From the NCBI RefSeq assembly GCF_012689525.1, contig NZ_CP051515.1, positions 682,001 through 746,000 of the forward strand: a DNA stretch of 64,000 nucleotides. The letters run 5' to 3'. The position numbers and the translations under genes were made by a program. The notes under the pieces are model-generated. The model had not been told where the DNA came from and searched no databases. It saw nothing but the letters and a program-made list of their open reading frames with translations. The stretch comes from Paraburkholderia aromaticivorans. Lineage in GTDB: Bacteria > Pseudomonadota > Gammaproteobacteria > Burkholderiales > Burkholderiaceae. Below, piece by piece: positions 8,484-17,199 of the stretch (positions within the stretch are counted from its first letter, which is position 1; every line of letters begins with the position of its first letter).

Positions 8484-8897
8484 CTACTGTCGGACTGTGC
8501 CGTCGTGCCGCTCCGCGCGGCCGCCAAAACGGATCTGGCCCGGCCCGGCAATCGCGATCGTGCCGAACAGAATCAGCAGCATCCACGCGAACTGGCCTTC
8601 CGCCAGCGACCAGTCGCGATGGACGAAGGCCAGCGCGACCACCGTGACGATGAGGATCGGCAACGCGGCGAGTCGTGTCGCGATCCCGAGGATCATCAGC
8701 GGCGGACAGATGACTTCCGCGAAAATCGCGAAGGCCATCGACACGGTTCGGCCCAGGTGAAACGGATCTTCGATCGCCGCTGCCTGGCTCGCGTAGTGCA
8801 TGGCTTTCGGCAAGCCGTGAACCACGAGGACGAGCAGGCTCGCGGTCACTCGTAAATACAACAGTCCAAGATCTGCGGTCGTTGCCCTTGATTTCAC
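8484..8897 (-). CDS. DoxX-family inner-membrane protein
   Basis: This is a 137-residue protein with four hydrophobic helices: LYLRVTASLLVLVVHGLPKAM, SMAFAIFAEVICPPLMILGIA, AALPILIVTVVALAFV and FAWMLLILFGTIAIAGPG. The layout and the invariant-looking Arg in the first helix are typical of DoxX/DoxD proteins. The start codon is GTG. Family members are linked to redox balance and quinone chemistry, but no specific role can be claimed. It lies between the convergent RidA gene and the upstream LysR gene on the same strand. Confidence 0.8.
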   Translation of the reverse strand: MKSRATTADLGLLYLRVTASLLVLVVHGLPKAMHYASQAAAIEDPFHLGRTVSMAFAIFAEVICPPLMILGIATRLAALPILIVTVVALAFVHRDWSLAEGQFAWMLLILFGTIAIAGPGQIRFGGRAERHDGTVRQ

Positions 8898-9034
8898 GCG
8901 CGCTTCCTTCCTCTCACCTGGATTGAACGATCATAGGCTTGCACGGCGTAAACGTCCTTCCAGATTCCTTAAGTGTTCTTAAGCGTGAGGTAGAAAGTGT
9001 TCGTCCTGGCCGCTAACCGGCCTATTTGGACTCG

Positions 9035-9949
9035 CTAACTCGTACTCGTCAAAGCGACGATAAAGTCAAGAAATACCCTTGTCTTGGCCGGCGTGTGGTG
9101 CCGCGACGGATGGTACGCATAGAGCGGGAAGCGCTCATCCGGCCAGTCCGGGAACAGGTTGACGAGCCGTCCCTCCCGGATCAGGTGCTCGCCTCCGAGC
9201 AGAAGCATCTGCGCGACGCCGGAGCCGGCCAGACACGCGTTGAGGAGTGCGCTCGGATCGTTCACTGTAAGCCGTCCATTCGTCTCGACAAGCAGCTTCT
9301 TGCGCTTGCGATGAAACTCCCACGGATACGGTTTGCCGGTATCCGGGTTCCGGAATTCAAGACACCTGTGCACCCCGCGACCCAGCTCCTGAGGCTCCGC
9401 CGGCCACCCCCGGCGAGCGAGGTACGAGGGCGATGCGACGGTGACAACCGCGGTATCAAGGAGCTTTCGCGCAATCAGACTGGATGAGCGAGGTTCGCCA
9501 AATCGCAAGGCCAGATCGAAGCCGTCCATCACGAGGTCGCCGAGCTGATCTCTCGCAATGAACTCGAGCTCGAGTTCAGGATGCGCATCCATGAATTCGT
9601 CGAGCTTCGGGCCCAGAATGATTCGCGAAAAAACCGGGTCGAGATTGATTCGCAGCTTTCCGCGCACTGTCGCGGCGCCTCCTGCCGCGGCTGCGGCCGC
9701 TTCCTCCATCCCCCTCAAGTGCGGCATGACCTGCTCATAGAACCGCCGGCCCTCTTCAGTAAGGGAAACGGCGCGAGTCGTTCGATTGAAGAGCCGTGTT
9801 TTCAGCCGCCTTTCGAGTCGAGCGATGGCCCGGCTAACTCCGGGCGGCGACATACCCATCAATTCGGAAGCGGCCGCGAACGTCCCCGCATCGACGACGG
9901 CGGCAAATACGCTGATACCGCTAGAGAGATTCTCGCTGGACGATCTCAT
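9035..9949 (-). CDS. LysR-family transcriptional regulator
   Basis: The 304-residue product is a full-length LysR protein. The winged helix spans about residues 8-65 (VVDAGTFAAASELMGMSPPGVSRAIARLERRL, TRAVSLTEEG), a linker helix follows, and the effector domain contains RINLDPVFSRIILGPKL. The Ala-rich linker (EEAAAAAAGGA) is unusual only in composition. The ATG at 9949 gives a canonical N-terminus; an upstream ATG at 10003 would add 18 residues outside the family. It is divergent from the NmrA-like gene at 10134, the usual position of its target. Confidence 0.88.
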   Translation of the reverse strand: MRSSSENLSSGISVFAAVVDAGTFAAASELMGMSPPGVSRAIARLERRLKTRLFNRTTRAVSLTEEGRRFYEQVMPHLRGMEEAAAAAAGGAATVRGKLRINLDPVFSRIILGPKLDEFMDAHPELELEFIARDQLGDLVMDGFDLALRFGEPRSSSLIARKLLDTAVVTVASPSYLARRGWPAEPQELGRGVHRCLEFRNPDTGKPYPWEFHRKRKKLLVETNGRLTVNDPSALLNACLAGSGVAQMLLLGGEHLIREGRLVNLFPDWPDERFPLYAYHPSRHHTPAKTRVFLDFIVALTSTS

Positions 9950-10133
9950 GGGCGCTGCATCCTGGTCATTGGCTGCCTCTGCACAGTGCGTCAAAAACCG
10001 CACTATGACGCATTAGTAACCACCAGTCACTTCACAAGTGTCATTCGTGTCATTTTGTTTCTCATCGCGTTTGCCCACAATGCATCCCAACAGTGCATTT
10101 CAACGTTATCTATCTACGCAAGGAGAAACTGCA

Positions 10134-10997
10134 ATGTATGCAATCACAGGGATAACAGGAAAGGTCGGCGGTGCGGTGGCGCGCACGTTGCTCGCCGCGG
10201 GCCAGCCGGTACGCGCGGTTGTACGCGATGCCGCTCGGGCACGTTCGTGGGCTGAGCGCGGGTGTGAAGTGGTGACAGCCGACATGGACGACGCGGCGTC
10301 CCTCACCGCCGCTTTCGAGGGCACGCAAGGCGTCTTCATTCTGCCGCCGTCGGAGTTCGATCCGTCGCCGGGCTTTCCCGAGGCACGTGTTGTCATTGAC
10401 GCCGTGCGCGGAGCGCTTCAGTCGGCGGCACCCGGCAAGGTGGTCTGCCTGTCGACGATCGGCGCGCAGGCCACCGAATCCAATCTGCTCACGCAACGTA
10501 CGCTGATGGAGCAGGCGCTTCGCGATCTACCGATGCCCGTGACATTTTTGCGTCCCGGCTGGTTCATGGAAAACGCCGCATGGGACGTTGCGCCGGCCCG
10601 GGACAACGGGATGATCGCCAGCTTTCTGCAACCGCTCGACAAGGCTGTGCCGATGGTCGCGACCGCGGACGTGGGTCGCGTTGCCGCGCAGCTGCTTCAA
10701 CAAACCTGGCGCGGCGTGCGTGTCGTCGAGCTGGAAGGGCAGCGTGTGAGCCCGAACGATCTGGCCGAGGCATTTGCCCAGGTGCTCGGTCGTCCGGTTC
10801 GTGCGGAGGTAGTGCCGCGCGAAACATGGGGCGCACTGTTCCAGTCCCAAGGTACGAAGGAACCGTTGCCGCGTATACGCATGCTCGACGGGTTCAATGA
10901 AGGCTGGATCTGCTTCGAAGGCGAGGAAGCCGACATCGTCAAGGGCGAAGTGGAACTGGAAACCGTTCTGCGAGATCTCGTCTCGCAGGCGGGCTAA
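10134..10997 (+). CDS. NmrA-like NAD(P)-binding protein, atypical short-chain dehydrogenase
   Basis: A 287-residue Rossmann-fold protein. It starts YAITGITGKVGGAVARTLL, the TGxxGxxG nucleotide-binding motif, and continues with QPVRAVVRDAARA and VKVVCLSTIGAQ-like central strands. The catalytic YxxxK of classical SDRs is not evident, which places it with NmrA/QOR2-type redox sensors or quinone reductases. An AGGAG lies 9 bp before the ATG at 10134. It is divergent from the LysR gene and 92 bp upstream of an aldo/keto reductase, suggesting a LysR-controlled redox unit. Confidence 0.82.
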   Translation: MYAITGITGKVGGAVARTLLAAGQPVRAVVRDAARARSWAERGCEVVTADMDDAASLTAAFEGTQGVFILPPSEFDPSPGFPEARVVIDAVRGALQSAAPGKVVCLSTIGAQATESNLLTQRTLMEQALRDLPMPVTFLRPGWFMENAAWDVAPARDNGMIASFLQPLDKAVPMVATADVGRVAAQLLQQTWRGVRVVELEGQRVSPNDLAEAFAQVLGRPVRAEVVPRETWGALFQSQGTKEPLPRIRMLDGFNEGWICFEGEEADIVKGEVELETVLRDLVSQAG

Positions 10998-11089
10998 CGC
11001 GGGCGCAGTCGGCGACGCATACAGGATGACGCGTCGCCGGGTGCTTTGCGCTCATCGTTCATCAAGGGATTCAAATCAAGGGATTCACT

Positions 11090-12112
11090 ATGGAATACAG
11101 CACACTCGGCAGGTCAGGGCTGCGCATTTCGCGTCTTTGTCTTGGCGCCATGACTTTTGGTGCCGGTACCGGAATCTGGGGCGAAATTGCCGGCCTGGAC
11201 CGTGCCCAGGCCACACGGCTTGTCGCGATGGCCGTCGAACGCGGTATCAACCTGATCGATACGGCTGACGCCTATTCGCAAGGGCAATCGGAAGCGGTCG
11301 TCGGTCAGGCGCTGGCTGACCTCGGACTTGACGAATCACGCATGCTGGTCGCGACCAAAGTCCGGTTGCGCACCGGAATCGGCCACAACGATGTCGGGCT
11401 CGGCCGCTCGCACATCATGCGGTCGGTGGAAACGAGTCTTCGGCGTATCGGCCGGGATCATATCGACCTGTTTCAGTTGCACGACCGCGATGAACTCGTT
11501 CCGCTGGAAGAAACGCTTCGTGCTCTCGACGACCTCGTGAGGCAGGGCAAGGTGCGGCACATCGGCGTCTGCAACTTCAGCGCGGGCGACCTGGAGCGTG
11601 CCCAGGGCGTGACCAACCGCACGCACTGGGCCCGCGTTGTCAGCAATCAGGTTCACTATGCGCTGACGAGCCGCGACGTCGAGCATGAGATCGCGCCCGT
11701 GGCAAAGGCGAACGATGTCGCGCTTCTGGTGTGGAGTCCACTCGCGGGCGGCTACCTGAGCGGTAAGTACACGCAGGGGAGCAGCGGCGAAACCGGGCGC
11801 CGCACCAGGCTGAATTTTCCGCCGATCGATCCAGCAAAGGCGGATCCTGTCGTGCGCATCGTGTGCGACATCGCTACGGAATTGAACGCGTCGCCCGCTC
11901 AGGTGGCATTGGCGTGGCTTCTGGCGCGCCGAGAAGTCTGTTCCGTGATTGTTGGCGCGCGCACGCCCGAGCAACTGACCGCTAACCTCGACGCTCAGCA
12001 ACTCGCGTTGAACGCAGCGCAGATCGAACGTCTGAATCAGGTTTCGCAGCCGCACCTGCCCTATCCTTACTGGATGCAGCAGTTTCACGACAGGGACCGG
12101 CTCGTGGTTTGA
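11090..12112 (+). CDS. Aldo/keto reductase
   Basis: The 340-residue protein is a TIM-barrel aldo/keto reductase. It opens YSTLGRSGLRISRLCLGAMTFG and has NLIDTADAYSQGQSE, with the catalytic Asp and Tyr near residues 62-67. It also has KVRHIGVCNFSAGDLERA and the GARTPEQLTANLDA region of the cofactor phosphate site. It should reduce an aldehyde or ketone with NADPH. The members most like it are YajO/Gpr-type reductases. It lies 92 bp downstream of the NmrA-like gene and is probably co-regulated with it by the LysR protein at 9035-9949. Confidence 0.86.
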   Translation: MEYSTLGRSGLRISRLCLGAMTFGAGTGIWGEIAGLDRAQATRLVAMAVERGINLIDTADAYSQGQSEAVVGQALADLGLDESRMLVATKVRLRTGIGHNDVGLGRSHIMRSVETSLRRIGRDHIDLFQLHDRDELVPLEETLRALDDLVRQGKVRHIGVCNFSAGDLERAQGVTNRTHWARVVSNQVHYALTSRDVEHEIAPVAKANDVALLVWSPLAGGYLSGKYTQGSSGETGRRTRLNFPPIDPAKADPVVRIVCDIATELNASPAQVALAWLLARREVCSVIVGARTPEQLTANLDAQQLALNAAQIERLNQVSQPHLPYPYWMQQFHDRDRLVV

Positions 12113-12296
12113 TTGACTGGCGAGAAAACGCGAGCAAGCCGCGCGCAAGTCAGCATCGCATGGCCGGAAACGCCCGTAGCACGGGCCTGAGCGGCCGATA
12201 GCGCGAGTGGGGCGATGCGAGTATGGAATGTGAGCTTTTACTCGTAACATCCTCCGTACGGAACGCGACGAGCGATCCGATTCAACGGAGATCGAC

Positions 12297-12701
12297 ATGA
12301 CCGATATCACCACCAGCATGAAGCTCAATCACCTGAGCTTCCCTTCATCCGATGTGAGCGCCACCGCCGCCTTCTTCGAGGACCATCTAGGCTGTACGGT
12401 TGCCGCGCGAGGGACGAGCTGGTTTCTGAAACGCCCCGGTTTCGACATCGTGATCGATGACGCCGCCGACCATCCGGTCGAGTGGCCACACAACTTTCAT
12501 ATCGGTTTCGAGCTGACGTCCCTCGACGAGGTTCGCGCGCTTTACGAACAGATGGCCGCCGCCGGTGTCGCGATGAAAACCGGCGTGTTCAAGCATGAGC
12601 GTGGCTCGCGGTTTTTCTGCGAGGTACCCGGCGGCGTTCTCGTCGAAATCAATACGCGTTCGGATGCCGACGAGAAATATCGCGGCACCTTCGACCTCTG
12701 A
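12297..12701 (+). CDS. VOC-family (glyoxalase/bleomycin-resistance fold) protein
   Basis: This 134-residue protein has the paired beta-alpha-beta-beta-beta layout of the VOC fold. It begins KLNHLSFPSSDVSATAAFFEDHLGC, where the His is a candidate metal ligand, and ends GSRFFCEVPGGVLVEINTR, with a Glu in the usual last metal-ligand position. The substrate is unknown; relatives include glyoxalase I, dioxygenases and antibiotic-binding proteins. It starts 184 bp after the aldo/keto reductase, and that gap shows no gene. It converges on the alpha/beta hydrolase. Confidence 0.82.
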   Translation: MTDITTSMKLNHLSFPSSDVSATAAFFEDHLGCTVAARGTSWFLKRPGFDIVIDDAADHPVEWPHNFHIGFELTSLDEVRALYEQMAAAGVAMKTGVFKHERGSRFFCEVPGGVLVEINTRSDADEKYRGTFDL

Positions 12702-12751
12702 TGTTTTCGACTGCCGCACCGCCGATCCGAACCGCGCTGAACCGCGCCGGA

Positions 12752-13603
12752 TCAGAAGCTGACGAACGCCTGCACGAGCCGGTTAAATGCGCCGGCGTTC
12801 GACACATTCATGCCGTGCGACGCGCCGGCGATGGTTTGCCGCTCCGCATAGTCGATCCACTCCGCGAGCTTTTCGACGTTGTTGCGGAACATGCGCGGGC
12901 TGCGCTGGCCGTCGATCAGCAGCGTCCTGCACTTCACGCCGCGCGCGGTTTCGTGGGAATAGGCGGGCAACGGATCGCGGAGCTGCTTGGGCAGCGTGCC
13001 CGCGTTGTCGATCGCCATGGTGCGAAACGCAATCGGACTCTTGCGCCACGATCCGGGTACGCTCACCGAATCGACGAAAAGCTCCAGGCCCGCGTCGATC
13101 TGCTGGCTCTCGATGAGTTCAGCGACGCGCGCGCGCAGCACATTGGTCGTGGCCGGCAGCGACGCGTCCGGCATTCCGTCGATCTGCAGCGGACCGCCCG
13201 GGTCGGCGAGGGTCAGCGTTTTCACGAGCCGCGGATAGTCGCGCGCGACATGAAACGCCACGCAGCCGCCGCGCGAATGGCCGACCAGATGCACGGGCCC
13301 CAGGTCGATCGCCTCGAGGAACTCGGCCAGTTCGCCGACGTGCGTCTGCCAGCCGAACTCGCCCTGAATGCACGCCTCGCTCGCCGGCCAATAATGGCTC
13401 AGGCTCACCGAGATGCAGCGGAAATGCTGCGACAGCGCCGCCGTCTGCGCATTCCAGTAGCGATAGTCACACAGCGAGCCGTGCACGAACACGAGCGGCT
13501 CGCCTTCTCCGCACTCGACGTACGGCACGCAGATGCCCGATGCGATGGTCGCAAACGACAGTTCGGGTACGGCAAGCACTGAGAGGTCGGTACGGGCGTT
13601 CAT
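12752..13603 (-). CDS. Alpha/beta hydrolase
   Basis: A 283-residue serine hydrolase. It has the oxyanion region PLVFVHGSLCDYRYW, the nucleophile elbow HLVGHSRGG with catalytic Ser near residue 112, and a C-terminal GASHGMN segment supplying the catalytic histidine. The acid probably lies in TLLIDGQRSPRMF. Substrate is not predictable; it could be an esterase or a carbon-carbon bond hydrolase. It is divergent from the LysR gene at 13700, with about 96 bp between them, so it is the probable target of that regulator. Confidence 0.85.
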   Translation of the reverse strand: MNARTDLSVLAVPELSFATIASGICVPYVECGEGEPLVFVHGSLCDYRYWNAQTAALSQHFRCISVSLSHYWPASEACIQGEFGWQTHVGELAEFLEAIDLGPVHLVGHSRGGCVAFHVARDYPRLVKTLTLADPGGPLQIDGMPDASLPATTNVLRARVAELIESQQIDAGLELFVDSVSVPGSWRKSPIAFRTMAIDNAGTLPKQLRDPLPAYSHETARGVKCRTLLIDGQRSPRMFRNNVEKLAEWIDYAERQTIAGASHGMNVSNAGAFNRLVQAFVSF

Positions 13604-13699
13604 GGACTGGCTCCTTTGCGGCCACTATGCCCCATGTCGCAACTTTAGAAAATCGCGTAATATTGATCGAATCTATCTACTTTTCTGATACCAGACCCC

Positions 13700-14551
13700 T
13701 TGAAAGCCCTCGACCTGGACGTGATGACCATGATCGTCGCCGTCGCCGACACCGGCAACATCAGCCGGGCGGCGGAACTCGTGCATCGTTCGCAATCGGC
13801 GGTGAGCATGCAGATCAAGACGCTCGAGACCGCGCTGGGCAAGCCGCTGTTCGTGCGCAAGCCGAGAAATGTGGTGCCGACGCAGGACGGCGAAGTCCTG
13901 CTGACATACGCTCGCCGCATGCTCGCCTTGCGCGACGAGGCATGGGCGGCGGTGGTTCGGCCAGACGTGACCGGGCGCGTGAGCATCGGCGTGCCGGACG
14001 ATTACGCGTCGTCGCTGCTGCCGCCGATCCTCAAGAAGTTTTCCGCGACCTATCCGAAGGTGGAGATTCGGGTCGTCGGTTTGCCGAGCGTCGCGCTCGC
14101 GCCGATGGTGAAGGACGGCTCCGTCGATCTGGTGTGCGCGACGCGAGTCAAGGGTTTGTCGGGCGAGTTCATCCGTCATGAACCGATGGAATGGGCTGCC
14201 GCGCCGAGTGCCGATGAAATATGGCGCGAACGGCCGTTGCCGATTGCCGTGTTCCTGCCGGGCAGCGTCGCGCGCGAGAACGCGATTCGCAGCCTGGAGC
14301 GCGCGAAGATTCCGTATCGCACCTCGTATGAAAGTCCGAGTCTGCTGGGCCTGCTGTCGATGGCCGAAGCGGGCTTGGCAATTGTCCCGCTCGCGCGTTG
14401 CGCGGTGCCGGCGCACTTCACGCTGCTTGGGCGCGCACACGGATTGCCCGAAATCACCGCACTGGAAATGGTGCTGGCGCGCAGCACGGCTTCGAATCGT
14501 CCGCCGTGCGATTTTCTGGCGGAGAAGATTGTCTCCGAATTGAGGCGCTAG
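13700..14551 (+). CDS. LysR-family transcriptional regulator
   Basis: The 283-residue protein starts at a TTG codon and has a canonical winged helix (IVAVADTGNISRAAELVHRSQSAVSMQIKTLETALGKPLF, with the wing around TQDGEVLLTYARRML). An effector domain follows, with IGVPDDYASSLLPPILKKF. It is slightly shorter than most LysR proteins (about 300). It is divergent from the alpha/beta hydrolase gene, its most probable target. Its 3' end converges with the CobW-like gene, leaving about 30 bp between the two stops. Confidence 0.86.
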   Translation: MKALDLDVMTMIVAVADTGNISRAAELVHRSQSAVSMQIKTLETALGKPLFVRKPRNVVPTQDGEVLLTYARRMLALRDEAWAAVVRPDVTGRVSIGVPDDYASSLLPPILKKFSATYPKVEIRVVGLPSVALAPMVKDGSVDLVCATRVKGLSGEFIRHEPMEWAAAPSADEIWRERPLPIAVFLPGSVARENAIRSLERAKIPYRTSYESPSLLGLLSMAEAGLAIVPLARCAVPAHFTLLGRAHGLPEITALEMVLARSTASNRPPCDFLAEKIVSELRR

Positions 14552-14582
14552 CTTTGCCGGCGTGCGTCTCGGTTGGCCGAGA

Positions 14583-15512
14583 TCATGGGCCGATTTCCGC
14601 AGCTTTGAGCGCCGCCCGCGCATGCAACTCGTCTTCGTGATCGAACATGCCAATCAGAACGATCTGCGATTGCGCGGAAGTGCAAGCCGACGACGCGCTG
14701 ATGACGACGCGGTTGCCGACTACATGCAATTCATGCAACGCGCCCTCGCTGTCCAGCCGGACAAAACCTTTCGCACGCAACAGCTTTGCCGAAAAACTCC
14801 GCAACGCTTCCTTGAGTTGCTTGCGGCTCAGGCACGCATCGGTGACAAATGAAAAGCTGCACAAATCGCGCGGGGTGGGAGAGGCGGAGAGCGACAGCGC
14901 GCCGGCATCGCGCGCGGGCAGCACATGCCGATCGAAGATCAAACCGAGCGGCACGGCCGCGTGCGTCGCTTGCACGATGACGCGGCTATTCGCAAACGCT
15001 TCAACGCGCGCTACGACAGCCTCGCGCTCAGGTTCGCTGAGCAGATCCATCTTGTTCAACACGATGGCCGTTGCGCCCGCGATCTGCCGCTGCGCGATAT
15101 CGCCGACATAAGGATCGGCCAGCGTCTCTTCGACGCGCTCCGCATCCACCAGCACGACGATGCCATCGAGACGAAACGCGCGATCGAGCAAGCCGATCTG
15201 CGCGATGCGCACCGGGTCGGACACGCCGCTCGCTTCGATGATCAGCAGATCGGGCGCGTCAGGGCGCGAACTAATGGCAAGCAACGCCTCGACCAGCCGG
15301 CCGCCGATCGAACAGCAGACGCAGCCGTTTTCCAGACTGATCACGTCGTCGGTGCGCTGGCGAATCAGTGACGCGTCGATATTGATCGAGCCGAAGTCGT
15401 TGACGAGTACGGTGATGCGCCGCGATCCGGCGTTGCTCAGAACATGGTTGAGCAGCGTCGTCTTTCCAGCGCCGAGATAGCCGCCAATGACGACGAGCGG
15501 AATCGCGTTCAT
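14583..15512 (-). CDS. CobW/COG0523-family GTPase (metal chaperone), coupled to an amidohydrolase gene
   Basis: The 309-residue protein starts PLVVIGGYLGAGKTTLLNH (P-loop, residues 5-20). It has the family's metal-binding ENGCVCCSIGG (Cys-x-Cys-Cys, near residue 65), the VLNKMD base-recognition motif and a C-terminal CobW domain ending in an acidic/His stretch (GMFDHEDELHA). G3E GTPases of this kind deliver Zn, Co or Fe to target enzymes. Its ATG overlaps the stop of the amidohydrolase gene as ATGA, which implies translational coupling, so the amidohydrolase is the obvious client. An ATG far upstream at 15779 would add an unrelated 89 residues and is rejected. Confidence 0.88.
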   Translation of the reverse strand: MNAIPLVVIGGYLGAGKTTLLNHVLSNAGSRRITVLVNDFGSINIDASLIRQRTDDVISLENGCVCCSIGGRLVEALLAISSRPDAPDLLIIEASGVSDPVRIAQIGLLDRAFRLDGIVVLVDAERVEETLADPYVGDIAQRQIAGATAIVLNKMDLLSEPEREAVVARVEAFANSRVIVQATHAAVPLGLIFDRHVLPARDAGALSLSASPTPRDLCSFSFVTDACLSRKQLKEALRSFSAKLLRAKGFVRLDSEGALHELHVVGNRVVISASSACTSAQSQIVLIGMFDHEDELHARAALKAAEIGP

Positions 15513-17167
15513 CCCGCCGGTGCCTGGAAGATGCGGCCGCCGAGCACTGTGCCCCACACTTCGAGATCCTTGAGACGTTGCGGCGCGACTTCGGCCGGGT
15601 CTTCGGCGAGCACCGCGAAGTCCGCGAATTTGCCGACTTCGATACTGCCCACCAGATGGTCCATTTTGATTGTATAGGCGGCGCCGAGCGTGATCGCGCG
15701 CAGCGCGTCCGCAACTGGCACGCGTTCGTTCGCACCGAGCACGCGCCCCGACGAGGTCTCGCGCTGCGACGCGCACCACGCGGTGAAAAGTGGGTTCAGC
15801 GGCGTAATAGGCGCATCAGAATGAAACGCGAACGGAATGCCCAGGCGGCGCGCGGATTCCGCCGCGTCCATGCGATTCGCGCGGTCCGCACCCATGGTTT
15901 GCGTGTAGTGCGCGTCGCCCCAGTAGTAGATGTGGTTCGAAAAGAAATTGATGCACAGGCCGAGGCTCGCCGCCCGCGCGAGCTGGCTCGCATCCGCCAT
16001 CTGACAATGTTGGAGCGTATGCCGATGATCGCGTCGCGGATGAAGCGTGAGAAGCCGCTCGAAGGCATCGAGCACGAGTTCGGTCGCCTCGTCGCCGTTG
16101 GTGTGCACGTGCAGTTGCAGGCCGGCTTCGTGAAACGGCGTGAATACTTCAACGAACTGGCTCGGCGGAATCAGCCACAAACCATTGGGCTTGCCGTTCA
16201 GATAGCCGGGCCATTTCAGGCGCGCGGTGAAACCCTGAATCGAACCGTCGACGATAAACTTGACGGGCCCGAAGTGCAGCTTCGGCGTCGCGGTTTCCAT
16301 CGCCGAGAGCACCCGTTGAGCGCCGCCTTCGGGACTGCGTTGCGGCGCGAAGGCGGGCACGATGCGCACGGGAAAATCGGCATTCCCGGTGATTTCGCGC
16401 AGATTGCGATTGCCCAATTCGGAGAAGTCGTTGACCAGATCGGTGGCGGTCGTCACGCCGGCGAGCTGCGCGACGCGGCCGAAATTCCAGATGGCTTTCG
16501 CGCTTTCGCTCGCGGCGATCGAGAGGCCGGCGCCGATCACGCGGTAGACCGGGAACATCGCGGCGAACTCCTGCAACTCGCCGGTCGGCTGTCCGCTCTC
16601 GTCCTTGTCGATGCCGTCGATATCCGTTTCGTCGTCGATCCCGGCGCGGGACAGCATCGCCGAATTGACGTTCATCAGGTGCACGCTCGCGTGCAGGATC
16701 ACGATGGGCCGCTCGGCCGACACCGTGTCCAGTTCGCGCACGGTCAGACGACTGGTGCCGAAGAAGATCGGATCGAAACCCCATGCGAGCAGCGGAGCGT
16801 CGGCCGACGTCATCTCCGCTTGAGCCGCCTTCAGACGTTCGATTACGGCGTCCAGCGTTGTCAGGCCTGGCCAGCGCCGGCCGTCGGGGCCGCGGCGGTC
16901 GTAGTAGCCGACATACACGGCGTCCCACATCGCGCCTTCCATCAGATGGCAATGACCCTCGACAAATCCGGGCATCAGCACTTTATCGCTGAACGTATCG
17001 ACGATTTCGGCATCGCCCCATTGCTTCACGTCGTCAGCGCCGCCTACCGAGAGGATCTTGCCGTCGCGAATCGCGACATGCGTCGCATACGGTTGCATGG
17101 GATTCATCGTTACGATTTTCTTCGCAACGAAGACCTGGGTCGGGTGCTTCTCTTCTCGTTGAGTCAT
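15509..17167 (-). CDS. Metal-dependent amidohydrolase, YtcJ/NfdA-like (amidohydrolase 3 family)
   Basis: A 552-residue TIM-barrel hydrolase. The HxH metal motif is in VLMPGFVEGHCHLMEG (about residue 70); further ligands are in LHVHTNGDEA and the following HTLQHCQMA, and the last Asp is in FHSDAPITPLNP. A conserved GRIFQAPAG tail closes the small beta-sandwich domain. YtcJ-type enzymes cleave N-substituted amides. The gene lies in an apparent operon of small membrane protein, symporter, amidohydrolase and CobW GTPase. A candidate TauR operator precedes that operon, so an N-acyltaurine-like amide is an attractive but unproven substrate. Confidence 0.85.
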   Translation of the reverse strand: MTQREEKHPTQVFVAKKIVTMNPMQPYATHVAIRDGKILSVGGADDVKQWGDAEIVDTFSDKVLMPGFVEGHCHLMEGAMWDAVYVGYYDRRGPDGRRWPGLTTLDAVIERLKAAQAEMTSADAPLLAWGFDPIFFGTSRLTVRELDTVSAERPIVILHASVHLMNVNSAMLSRAGIDDETDIDGIDKDESGQPTGELQEFAAMFPVYRVIGAGLSIAASESAKAIWNFGRVAQLAGVTTATDLVNDFSELGNRNLREITGNADFPVRIVPAFAPQRSPEGGAQRVLSAMETATPKLHFGPVKFIVDGSIQGFTARLKWPGYLNGKPNGLWLIPPSQFVEVFTPFHEAGLQLHVHTNGDEATELVLDAFERLLTLHPRRDHRHTLQHCQMADASQLARAASLGLCINFFSNHIYYWGDAHYTQTMGADRANRMDAAESARRLGIPFAFHSDAPITPLNPLFTAWCASQRETSSGRVLGANERVPVADALRAITLGAAYTIKMDHLVGSIEVGKFADFAVLAEDPAEVAPQRLKDLEVWGTVLGGRIFQAPAG

Positions 17168-17199
17168 AGGGCTGTAATTGAAGTTCGTTCAGCTCGATA

